NCBI GenBank assembly: GCA_965369805.1
Contig: CBDURG010000016.1
Coordinates: 1-23,054, forward strand
Length of the DNA stretch: 23,054 nt
Source: JAGLRQ01 sp965369805
Lineage (GTDB): Bacteria; Auribacterota; UBA6266
Direction of reading: 5' to 3'
Shown in pieces: positions 7,279 through 14,442 of the stretch (the stretch's first letter is position 1; each line of letters opens with the position of its first letter). Position numbers and translations under genes: made by a program. The notes under the pieces are model-generated. The model had not been told where the DNA came from. It made no database searches and worked only from the letters and a program-made list of their open reading frames with translations.

Positions 7279-8859
7279 ATGAAGAAACATTTGAAATCCT
7301 TATCTGGAATTATAACGTTTTTCTGCATCTTTTTAGTTTTTTTTGTAGCAATTTTTCGGGCATATGCTGAACAGGAAAGCGAAAGGGACGTGAAAATGCG
7401 TAAGGCAGCTGTTGCCGGGATGTTTTATGAGAATAATCCCGAAATATTAAAAAAACAAATAAAAGAATATCTTAAAAAAGCGGCCCCTGGAAAAGTTCAA
7501 GGAAATGTAATTGCTCTCATCAGTCCCCACGCTGGTTACACCTTTTCAGGGCAAGCCGCGGCTTTTGGTTATAAGCTTCTTGACAGTAAAAAAATAAAAA
7601 AAGTTATTGTTATTGCCCCGTCCCATTCTGTGGGGTTCAGGGGAGCTTCCATACCCGATACGGACAGCTATGAGACTCCGCTTGGACTTGTAAAACTTGA
7701 CAGGAAATCCTGTGATATTTTGCTTAAACAAAAGCTCTTTTCTTCTATTGCCCGGGTTCACTCGCATGAACATTCTCTTGAAGTGCAGCTGCCGTTTCTC
7801 CAGGTAGTCCTTGGAAGTAATTTTAAATTAGTTCCTATCGTTGTCGGACAATTAATGGAAAGCGATTATCCTGTTTTAGCCGGAGCCGTTAGTGAGATTA
7901 TCTCTGAAGGAGATCTTGTTGTAGCCAGTTCTGATTTTATTCACCAGGGGCCGCGGTTTGGATATGTTCCTTATAAAACAAATATTAAAGAGAATATTAA
8001 AAAGCTTGATATGGGAGCAGTTGATTTGATTCTGGAAAAAGATACCGCAAAATTTATTGATTATGTTGAAGATACCGGAGCAACGATATGCGGAAGGTGC
8101 CCCATAGGTATACTTTTAGAAATGCTGCCCGAAGATGCAAAAGGGATGTTACTTACATATTATACCTCAGGGGATATCGCAGGTGGGGAAACCGAAACCG
8201 TAAGTTATGTTTCGCTCGCTTTTAGTTCTAGCAAAGGCTGGTTGAAGAAACCTGTTAAAAAAATTTCATCCGAAGACAAATCTGAAGACAAGAATGAATA
8301 CCTTATGATTGAAGAGAAGAAGTTTTTAATAAATCTTGCCCGTAAAACAGTTGAGCAGTGTGTAAAAGGTGAGAAGATTCCCGGAGTTGGGCTGGCAGAT
8401 GACCTTTCTCCAGTGCTTAAGAAGAAAGCTGGAGTTTTTGTTACATTGCGCAAAAATGGAAGGCTTCGTGGTTGTATAGGCTACATAGAGCCGGTAAAGC
8501 CGCTTTGTGAGGCTGTTATAGATATGGCTGTAAATTCAGCAACAAGGGATACGAGGTTTTCTCCGGTAAGCGAAGCGGAATTAAAGGACATTGATATAGA
8601 AATATCTGTTCTTACTCCTCCGGAAATGGTTGCGGGGCCTGATGAGTTTATCCCGGGAGAACATGGTATCATCATAAAAAAAGGAATGTACCAGTCTGTG
8701 TTTTTACCGCAGGTGGCTTCTGAGCAGGGCTGGGGCAGGGAAGATACTCTTTCTCATTTATGCATGAAAGCGGGCCTACCGGCAGATGCCTGGAAAAAAC
8801 CCGGGATGGATTTTTACATATTCAAGGGTATAGTTTTTTCCGAAGAGGCTTTGAAGTAA
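7279..8859 (+). CDS. AmmeMemoRadiSam system protein B-A fusion (MEMO1 + AMMECR1), exported
   Basis: From ATG 7279 this is a 526-residue protein. Residues 1-30 form a signal peptide: lysine-rich start, long hydrophobic core, then A-Y-A before EQ. Residues about 40-320 are a MEMO1-like domain with candidate site residues H84 (SPHAGY), H165 (EHSLEVQLPF), H222 (SSDFIHQG) and C271 (TICGRCP), corresponding to the metal-site positions of human MEMO1. After a charged linker rich in Ser, Glu, Asp and Lys (about 328-342), residues 345-526 are an AMMECR1 domain with its hallmark LRGCIGY at 396-402. In many bacteria these are separate genes near a radical-SAM partner, AmrS; none is in this window. An in-frame GTG at 7246 would add 11 residues, and an ATG at 7396 would remove the signal peptide. 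I prefer 7279 because it begins a textbook signal peptide. Domain assignment is firm; biochemical function of the system is unknown to me. Confidence 0.88.
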   Translation: MKKHLKSLSGIITFFCIFLVFFVAIFRAYAEQESERDVKMRKAAVAGMFYENNPEILKKQIKEYLKKAAPGKVQGNVIALISPHAGYTFSGQAAAFGYKLLDSKKIKKVIVIAPSHSVGFRGASIPDTDSYETPLGLVKLDRKSCDILLKQKLFSSIARVHSHEHSLEVQLPFLQVVLGSNFKLVPIVVGQLMESDYPVLAGAVSEIISEGDLVVASSDFIHQGPRFGYVPYKTNIKENIKKLDMGAVDLILEKDTAKFIDYVEDTGATICGRCPIGILLEMLPEDAKGMLLTYYTSGDIAGGETETVSYVSLAFSSSKGWLKKPVKKISSEDKSEDKNEYLMIEEKKFLINLARKTVEQCVKGEKIPGVGLADDLSPVLKKKAGVFVTLRKNGRLRGCIGYIEPVKPLCEAVIDMAVNSATRDTRFSPVSEAELKDIDIEISVLTPPEMVAGPDEFIPGEHGIIIKKGMYQSVFLPQVASEQGWGREDTLSHLCMKAGLPADAWKKPGMDFYIFKGIVFSEEALK

Positions 8860-8887
8860 ATATATTTTTTGGGTACTGAAAAAAATG

Positions 8888-8916
8888 TTCACAAATAGAG
8901 GGAATTGATATATATT
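8888..8916 (+). promoter_or_regulatory. Sigma70 promoter of the signalling operon
   Basis: TTCACA at 8888-8893 and TATATT at 8911-8916, each five of six to consensus, are separated by exactly 17 bases. They lie just upstream of the receiver-domain gene, whose ATG at 8948 has GAGG at 8934-8937 as ribosome site. Confidence 0.5.
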
Positions 8917-8947
8917 AATTAGGGGCGGGTATAGAGGTTGAAGAACT

Positions 8948-9316
8948 ATGGCTGATAAGAAAATATTGATAATTGATGATGAAGAACATATCCGCGAACT
9001 GGTTAAAATGACCTTGGGCGGTAAATATGAAATAATCGAGGCTTATGATGGACTCAGCGGGCTTGATATTGCCAGGGAAGAAAAGCCGGATTTGATTCTG
9101 CTTGATATGATGATGCCTATTGTAAGCGGCAAGGATGTTTGTAAAAGATTGAAATCTTCCAGGGATACCGATAAGATTCCGATTGTTATTCTAACAGCCG
9201 GCGGGATAGAAGCAGCCATGAAAGGAATGGCAGAAAAAGCGGATTATTTTATAATCAAACCTTTTAGCACTGATCAGCTGGAAGCAAAGGTGAAACAGGC
9301 TTTGTCCAAGGATTGA
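8948..9316 (+). CDS. Stand-alone response regulator receiver (CheY-like)
   Basis: The 122 residues are a single receiver domain with no output domain. All phosphorylation-site residues are present: acidic pair D10-D11, phosphoacceptor D53 (in LILLDMMMP), T83 and K104 (in IIKPF). Such proteins accept phosphate from a histidine kinase and act by protein contact. No histidine kinase is in the window. It is the first gene of a tight same-strand run, overlapping the ComEC-like gene by four bases and leading into an RsbU-type phosphatase module, so its partner may be one of those proteins. That link is inference from gene order only. Confidence 0.93.
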   Translation: MADKKILIIDDEEHIRELVKMTLGGKYEIIEAYDGLSGLDIAREEKPDLILLDMMMPIVSGKDVCKRLKSSRDTDKIPIVILTAGGIEAAMKGMAEKADYFIIKPFSTDQLEAKVKQALSKD

Positions 9317-10839
9317 AAGCCTTCCTCAATATGTTCAATTTATTTAAAAAAAATCCATTTGCTGTGATGGCAGTCTTCTTAATGTTCGGAATAATTTTGG
9401 GATGGTTATTTGCCGTTTATAACTTTGCCATAGTCTGGGTGTTAATGTGTGTGTTGATGTTTGCCGCGATTAGTATCCTGTTTGCAAAAGAAAATCAGGG
9501 TATGGTTCTTCTGTGTCTCTTTTTCCTGGGTTACGGTTCTTTGATTTCGTCTTCTCAGATTCGGTACCCTTCCTTTAATAAATATGACACTGTAGTTTTC
9601 AATGTTAGAAGGATTATTAACTCTGAATTTGTGGAAGAAAGTTCCTTTAAAATTGCAATGGATGGAGTAATTAAAGGTTTTGAAAACGCTTCATTTAAGG
9701 GCAGCGGCAGGGCGATTGTTTATGTGAATATGCCTTACCGTCCGCGGTGGAATTATGGAGATTTGTTAAAGTTTGACGGAAGCATAAAAAAAACAAGAGG
9801 TTTTCCGTTTTCCGCTTTTAAATATGTGATATGGGTGAACGAAAGGAATAAAATTGATTACATTGGCAATAAAGCGTTCTTTCTATCGGGTATCCGCCTG
9901 GTGAAAAACCGCATTGAGAATTTTCTGGATAAAGGATTTAAGTCGGAATCGTCCGCGGTTTTGGGAGGTATGCTGACCGGCAGCAAAGTGGATATCAGCC
10001 GCCGTGTAAAGAATTCCTTCAGGAAGGGCGGAATATCCCATGTTATGGCTGTGTCCGGATTGCATGTCGGAGTTCTTACAGGTTGTTTGTATTTTATTGT
10101 CAAATGCCTGGGGCTTAAAAGAAATATGCTGGCCCTTTTGTTTCTTTGTTTTTTTATATGGTGTTATATTGCTTTGACCGGATTTGCGACTTCGGCCATG
10201 AGAGCGGGAATAATGGCAAGCCTTGTTCTCATCGCGTCTTTCAGGGGGCGGTTCGCGAATTTTGCCAATATCCTATCTCTGGCAGTTATTATAATTCTCA
10301 TGTTTTCTCCGCTGTTGTTTTTTACGCCGTCATTTCAACTGTCTTTCTGCGCGGTGGGAGGAATCTTATTTTATACCAGATATTTTAAATCTATTCCGTC
10401 AAAGGAAACTAACGGTGTTGGCAAACTGCGGTTAATTACAGGCCTTGTGTGGGGCCTGTTTAAAATGTCCTGTGTGATATGGGTTTTTACCGCTCCGGTT
10501 GTCCTGCTGCATTTTAATACTATTAATCTGTTAAGCCCTTTTATTAATGTTCCGGTGGTATTGGTTGCGGCGTTATTGATAAACGCGGGTTTTGCCGCGT
10601 TTATAATTTCACTGCTTTCTTCCAGTATCGCGGTTTTTCTTCTGAAAAGCCTGGAAATTTTGATAAGGCCGTTGATTTATTTTTCAGAGGTTTCGGCGCG
10701 ATTTTCTTTTACTGTGGACAATTTAGCGGTAAAATTATTCTTAGTGGCAGTAGTATCGGTATTTGTCGCGGGCGCAATAGTGTCCCGTGAAAAAAGTGGG
10801 ATAAAAGCTCTTTTTTATATTGACTATGACTCCGAATGA
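9313..10839 (+). CDS. comEC: ComEC/Rec2-family membrane protein lacking MBL domain
   Basis: ComEC forms the inner-membrane channel for single-stranded DNA during natural transformation. This 508-residue protein has N-terminal membrane segments (about 16-75), a soluble region at 90-190 similar in position to the ComEC OB-like domain, then the competence domain with FRKGGISHVMAVSGLHVGV at 236-254 (H243, S248 and H251 of the family motif) and TGFATSAMRAGI in a following helix, ending in hydrophobic segments. B. subtilis ComEC is near 776 residues; the missing part corresponds to the C-terminal metallo-beta-lactamase-like domain. The proposed start is TTG 9313, overlapping the preceding stop. It has AAGGA immediately before it, so spacing is poor and ATG 9331 is an alternative. 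Its place within a signalling operon is unusual. Confidence 0.87.
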   Translation: MKAFLNMFNLFKKNPFAVMAVFLMFGIILGWLFAVYNFAIVWVLMCVLMFAAISILFAKENQGMVLLCLFFLGYGSLISSSQIRYPSFNKYDTVVFNVRRIINSEFVEESSFKIAMDGVIKGFENASFKGSGRAIVYVNMPYRPRWNYGDLLKFDGSIKKTRGFPFSAFKYVIWVNERNKIDYIGNKAFFLSGIRLVKNRIENFLDKGFKSESSAVLGGMLTGSKVDISRRVKNSFRKGGISHVMAVSGLHVGVLTGCLYFIVKCLGLKRNMLALLFLCFFIWCYIALTGFATSAMRAGIMASLVLIASFRGRFANFANILSLAVIIILMFSPLLFFTPSFQLSFCAVGGILFYTRYFKSIPSKETNGVGKLRLITGLVWGLFKMSCVIWVFTAPVVLLHFNTINLLSPFINVPVVLVAALLINAGFAAFIISLLSSSIAVFLLKSLEILIRPLIYFSEVSARFSFTVDNLAVKLFLVAVVSVFVAGAIVSREKSGIKALFYIDYDSE

Positions 10840-10913
10840 TTTATAAAATGTACGGATAAAAATTATGTGGCTCTTGAAACTAAGTTTTTTAAATGATAGA
10901 GGAAATATGAATT

Positions 10914-11411
10914 TTGGATAAAATTCAAGCAGCGCTTTCCGGAAGCCGTCTTGTTCTCCGAATATCGGGCAGGGGCTCTTTTAAGTATAGTAAAGAGATC
11001 AAAGAATATATTCTTGGCCGGCTTGAGGAAGACGCGGATATCTGCGTCTTTGATTTAAAAGAATGTGTAAGTATGGACAGTACCTTTATGGGAATGCTTG
11101 CCGGATTGAGTTTTATATTAAAACCCCGTGAAGGCAAGGAAATGTATCTCTCCAATCTTAATTCAAACACAAGAAATCTTTTGAACACTCTTGGTTTGAT
11201 GAATTTTATCTTAGAGAAGAAAATTGAAAACCTCCCTGACAAATTTCAATTTAAAGAATTAAATTTTAAAGATGCAAAAACGTCAGGTGTCGCGAAACAT
11301 ATGCTTGAAAGCCATAAAACACTTGTAAAAATAGATGATAAAAACAGAAAATCATTTAAAACCGTTATAAAATCACTGGAAGATTCAATAAAAAAAGATA
11401 AGGAAAAGTGA
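10914..11411 (+). CDS. STAS-domain protein, anti-anti-sigma-like with C-terminal extension
   Basis: This 165-residue protein has a STAS-like domain at about 8-105: a VFDLKE strand, then SMDSTFMGMLAG, in which D55-S56-T57 resembles the D-S-T phosphoserine motif of RsbV. Such domains bind or release an anti-sigma kinase depending on serine phosphorylation. After residue 110 comes a lysine-rich extension of about 55 residues, not usual for simple RsbV proteins. The start is TTG 10914, supported by AGAGGA at 10898-10903; a nearby ATG (10907) hits a stop after four codons. The last four bases overlap the phosphatase gene. It may be the direct substrate of that phosphatase or a distinct regulator. 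Confidence 0.75.
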   Translation: MDKIQAALSGSRLVLRISGRGSFKYSKEIKEYILGRLEEDADICVFDLKECVSMDSTFMGMLAGLSFILKPREGKEMYLSNLNSNTRNLLNTLGLMNFILEKKIENLPDKFQFKELNFKDAKTSGVAKHMLESHKTLVKIDDKNRKSFKTVIKSLEDSIKKDKEK

Positions 11412-12838
11412 AAAATTCCTTTCAGATATTTTGGATTGTTATAACCTTTATTTTTATAGTCCTCTATGCATTAGGGAGGAGGAAATACAAAATTCTGGAC
11501 AGAGAGAAAAAAGCGCTGGTTCAGGAAAAAGAAGTTGTGATGTGCTTTCTCCAGGATATAGGAGAAGCATTTACAGAAGCTCTTGGCCTGGATGACCTTC
11601 TGAGGAAAATCATAAAATGTTCCATTAATCTTGTCGGAGCGAACGCGGGAGCTATCTTTTTGTCAGATCCCGAATGTAAATATCTTCAGGCCAGGATAGT
11701 TGAAGGAACATTTCCCCCCATGACGGAAAATGTCGGGCTTGTGGCAGACAAGGTATCCACGAAAACAAAATACCTGGAAGATATTCTTAAAAATGAGAAG
11801 GTTTTATACGGTTTTGGCGTGATAGGTGAAGCGGCACAAAAAGCGGTGCCCATATTGGTTGAGGACGGCAGCAAGGATGAAAGAATTCCAAAGCTTAAGT
11901 CTAACATTCTCGGTGTAGAAACTATGATGGCTGTTCCAGTGAAAATAAAGGATGAAGTTATCGGGGTTATGGCACTTGTGAATAAATGGTCGGGCAGATT
12001 TAGTTCAACAGATCTTTCTCTTTTCTCGGCACTCGCGGATCAGGCTTCAATTTCAATTAATAACGCGAAGTTTTACCATGCTCTTGCCGAGAAAAAGAGG
12101 ATAGACCACGATCTTGAAATAGCAAGGGATATACAACATCTTCTTCTCCCTGAAAAATTTCCTGAAATGAAGGGTTATGGAGTGTCCGCGTTTAGTGAGG
12201 CGGCCCTTGAACTTGGCGGTGATTATTATGATTTTATCGAAGTGGATGATGATCATGTCGGCATAGTTATAGCTGATGTTTCCGGCAAGGGTGTTTCCGC
12301 GGCTCTAATGATGGCAACCTGCAGGGGCATACTTAATATTATCGCGAAGGGTAACAGGTCGCCGAAGGCCGTGCTTTGCGAATTAAATCGAATAATATTT
12401 GGTGATATAAAAAGGGATATGTTTATTTCCGTGCTTTATATGGTTCTTGATGTTAAAAACCATCGCCTTACCGCGGCCAGGGCCGGCCATGAACCCATTC
12501 TTTATGTATCTAAAAAAGGCAGCAAACACGAACTTATTAAAGGCAATGGTATTGTTGTTGGTGTGGATGCCGGAGAAATATTCGCCGAAAATATGGAAGA
12601 AGTGGTTATTTCTCTGGCAAAAGATGATATAATAGTGTTATATACTGACGGAATAACCGAAGCCATGAACGCGCAGGGCCGCGAATTTGGCCGTGAGAAT
12701 CTTATAGAAGCTGTTACAGTGTCTTCCGGAGGGAGTCCCGGGGATATTGGAAAAAATATAAATGGCAGGCTAGCGCGTTTTACCGGCGGAGTTGCCCAGC
12801 ATGATGATATGACACTTTTGGTGTTAAAAAGGGATTAA
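11408..12838 (+). CDS. RsbU/SpoIIE-type PP2C phosphatase with GAF sensor
   Basis: This 476-residue protein begins with one membrane segment (about 5-22), then a short helical linker, a GAF-type sensor domain at about 50-222, a coiled region, and a PP2C-type phosphatase domain at 235-476. Metal-site aspartates lie in GGDYYDF (D272), ADVSGKG (D290), YTDGITEA (D414) and HDDMTLLVL (D466-D467). The AGHEP motif of the family is also present. Such enzymes dephosphorylate phosphoserine on STAS antagonists and so release a target from its anti-sigma kinase. It starts at GTG 11408 inside a four-base overlap with the upstream STAS gene and has AAGGA just before it. STAS and kinase genes on both sides make the STAS proteins its likely substrates. 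The GAF ligand is unknown. Confidence 0.92.
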   Translation: MKNSFQIFWIVITFIFIVLYALGRRKYKILDREKKALVQEKEVVMCFLQDIGEAFTEALGLDDLLRKIIKCSINLVGANAGAIFLSDPECKYLQARIVEGTFPPMTENVGLVADKVSTKTKYLEDILKNEKVLYGFGVIGEAAQKAVPILVEDGSKDERIPKLKSNILGVETMMAVPVKIKDEVIGVMALVNKWSGRFSSTDLSLFSALADQASISINNAKFYHALAEKKRIDHDLEIARDIQHLLLPEKFPEMKGYGVSAFSEAALELGGDYYDFIEVDDDHVGIVIADVSGKGVSAALMMATCRGILNIIAKGNRSPKAVLCELNRIIFGDIKRDMFISVLYMVLDVKNHRLTAARAGHEPILYVSKKGSKHELIKGNGIVVGVDAGEIFAENMEEVVISLAKDDIIVLYTDGITEAMNAQGREFGRENLIEAVTVSSGGSPGDIGKNINGRLARFTGGVAQHDDMTLLVLKRD

Positions 12839-12872
12839 CCCATAGGGATAGGAAAAAGGATGGGAGGATAAA

Positions 12873-13226
12873 ATGCCCGCGTGCGATATAAAAGTTGAAA
12901 AAATTGACTTTAAAATCCCTGTGTTTATTATTAGGGTTACCGGTTCTCTGGATGCCTATTCCTTCCCGGAATTCGAGGATAAAGTTAGAGGGATATTAGA
13001 TAAAGACGGTATTAATCTTATGTTTGATTTTGCCAGCCTGGAGTATATTAGCAGCGCGGGATTGGGGGCCATGATGGGGTTTGCCAAGATTGCCAGGGAG
13101 AAAAAGGGTGATCTTGTGATTTTTAATCCTACCACCAAGATTAATTCTATAATTAATATTCTTGGACTTTCAAAATTTATAAAAGTATTTGATAATGAAA
13201 AAACTGCTTTAAGTGTTTTTACATAA
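12873..13226 (+). CDS. STAS anti-sigma factor antagonist (RsbV/SpoIIAA-like)
   Basis: The 117 residues span one STAS domain of standard length. FDFASLEYISSAGLGAMMGF at 51-70 matches the antagonist signature; S60 or S61 is the candidate phosphorylation site, S61 aligning best with the RsbV serine. The unphosphorylated form would bind the kinase encoded next. The ribosome site is GGGAGG shortly before the ATG at 12873. The gene lies 34 bases after the phosphatase and 15 before the kinase, completing a phosphatase-antagonist-kinase set. Confidence 0.92.
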   Translation: MPACDIKVEKIDFKIPVFIIRVTGSLDAYSFPEFEDKVRGILDKDGINLMFDFASLEYISSAGLGAMMGFAKIAREKKGDLVIFNPTTKINSIINILGLSKFIKVFDNEKTALSVFT

Positions 13227-13241
13227 AGGGGAAACTTAAAA

Positions 13242-13694
13242 ATGAAAACAGATTCCATATATCTTAAAATACCTTCCGATAAATTTTTTCTGGGGCTTGT
13301 CAGGAAAGTTATTACAGAGGTTGCGGACAAGATGAATTATTCTCAGGAAGATATCGCGAAAATTGAGCTTGCTGTAGATGAAGCCTGTACTAATGTAATT
13401 AAATACGCGTATACCTCTGAGGAAAAAATTGTTTTTAAAGGCGGAAAAAACAATGAAATAAACATAAAAGTTAATATAAATACTAATAGGATTATGATTG
13501 AGGTATCAGACGCGGGTAAAGAATTTGATTTCGAAAACTATCAGGTCCCGGATATCGCGTCTCATTTAAAAGAAATGAAGATGCATGGGCTCGGTTTGTA
13601 TATTATAAAGAATTTTATGGATGATGTATCTTATAAGAGAACACCTGATGGTGTAAATACACTTACTCTTGTAAAGTATATGAAAAAAGGGTGA
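13242..13694 (+). CDS. Anti-sigma regulatory serine kinase (RsbW/SpoIIAB-like)
   Basis: This 150-residue single-domain GHKL ATPase has the N box ELAVDEACTNVIKYAY (E47, N51), the G1 box VSDAGKEFD (D90) and the G2 box MHGLGLYIIKNFMD (114-127). In partner switching such kinases bind either a sigma factor or target, or the STAS antagonist, and phosphorylate the antagonist. The preceding gene encodes a suitable antagonist. No sigma factor gene is adjacent or anywhere in the window, so the controlled target lies elsewhere or is not a sigma factor. The stop codon sits inside the first of two terminator hairpins. Confidence 0.92.
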   Translation: MKTDSIYLKIPSDKFFLGLVRKVITEVADKMNYSQEDIAKIELAVDEACTNVIKYAYTSEEKIVFKGGKNNEINIKVNINTNRIMIEVSDAGKEFDFENYQVPDIASHLKEMKMHGLGLYIIKNFMDDVSYKRTPDGVNTLTLVKYMKKG

Positions 13695-13715
13695 AAAAAG
13701 ACCCTTGATTTTTTT
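13687..13715 (+). terminator. Rho-independent terminator, first of tandem pair
   Basis: AAGGGT at 13687-13692 pairs with ACCCTT at 13701-13706 across an 8-base loop, followed by a run of T at 13709-13715. The stem starts inside the last codon of the kinase gene and the stop TGA straddles stem and loop. Confidence 0.6.
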
Positions 13716-13717
13716 AG

Positions 13718-13750
13718 AACAGGCTGATTTAATGTTAAAGCCTGTTTTTT
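13718..13750 (+). terminator. Rho-independent terminator, second of tandem pair
   Basis: AACAGGCT at 13718-13725 pairs perfectly with AGCCTGTT at 13739-13746 (8 bp, 13-base loop), and the T run continues to 13750. This separates the signalling operon from grpE. Confidence 0.85.
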
Positions 13751-13794
13751 ATTATGAAGGGTTTATACAAAGATGTTATAAGGGGTGGGATTAA

Positions 13795-14382
13795 ATGGAA
13801 AATAAAAAACATAAAGATAGTAAAAAAGATTACAAAAAAGAAGAAAAGATAAAAAAGATTGAACAAAGAATTAAAGAACTTGAAGAAAAACTTAAAGACT
13901 CTGAAAAGTATCAGGGGCTTTATATAAAGAAAACAGCAGATTTTGATAATTACATGAAGAGATATGAAAGGGAAAGAAACCGGATTATAAAGCTTGCGAA
14001 TGAAGATATCCTTCTTGAAGTTCTTCCTGTTGTGGATAATTTTGAAAGAGCTCTTGCTACCCCTGCTGAAAATTTTTCCGCGCTGCATGACGGGATAGAG
14101 CTTATCTTGAAACAACTCGAAACTATCCTTGATAAATCCGAGCTTAAAAAGATAAAGTCTGTTGGCGAAAAATTTGATCCGGCCTGTCATCACGCGATAG
14201 GTGTTGTTGAGAAAGATGATATAGAAGATGATATTGTTGTCGAAGAGATTTTGCCGGGCTACACCCTTTTCGAAAAGGTTATTCGCCCGTCTATGGTAAA
14301 GGTATCCAGACAGCTCGAGAAAAAAGATATCGAACCTGAGGGAAATGAATGTGAAGGAAAAAAACAGGAAGAAAAGCAGTAA
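13795..14382 (+). CDS. grpE: GrpE, nucleotide exchange factor of DnaK
   Basis: GrpE releases ADP from DnaK in the cytosolic heat-shock chaperone cycle. This 195-residue protein has the typical layout: a highly charged lysine-rich N-terminus (1-20), a long coiled-coil helix (about 20-75), VLPVVDNFERAL, and the beta-domain with GEKFDPACHHAIG, then LPGYTLFEKVIRPSMVKVS, which is close to the GrpE signature. The ribosome site is AAGGGGTGGG before ATG 13795. It is the first gene after the tandem terminators. I see no CIRCE inverted repeat upstream, and no dnaK follows. dnaJ begins 60 bases downstream on the same strand. Confidence 0.95.
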   Translation: MENKKHKDSKKDYKKEEKIKKIEQRIKELEEKLKDSEKYQGLYIKKTADFDNYMKRYERERNRIIKLANEDILLEVLPVVDNFERALATPAENFSALHDGIELILKQLETILDKSELKKIKSVGEKFDPACHHAIGVVEKDDIEDDIVVEEILPGYTLFEKVIRPSMVKVSRQLEKKDIEPEGNECEGKKQEEKQ

Positions 14383-14442
14383 ATGGTGAATAGTATTTTG
14401 TGAATAGCAGAAAGTGAAATGATTTAAGGGTGGGAATTTATT

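Noticed and set aside
9858..10388. Overlapping small frames on both strands inside the ComEC-like gene
   Set aside because: All lie within a continuous membrane-protein frame with the competence-domain motif, and none has a ribosome site or similarity.
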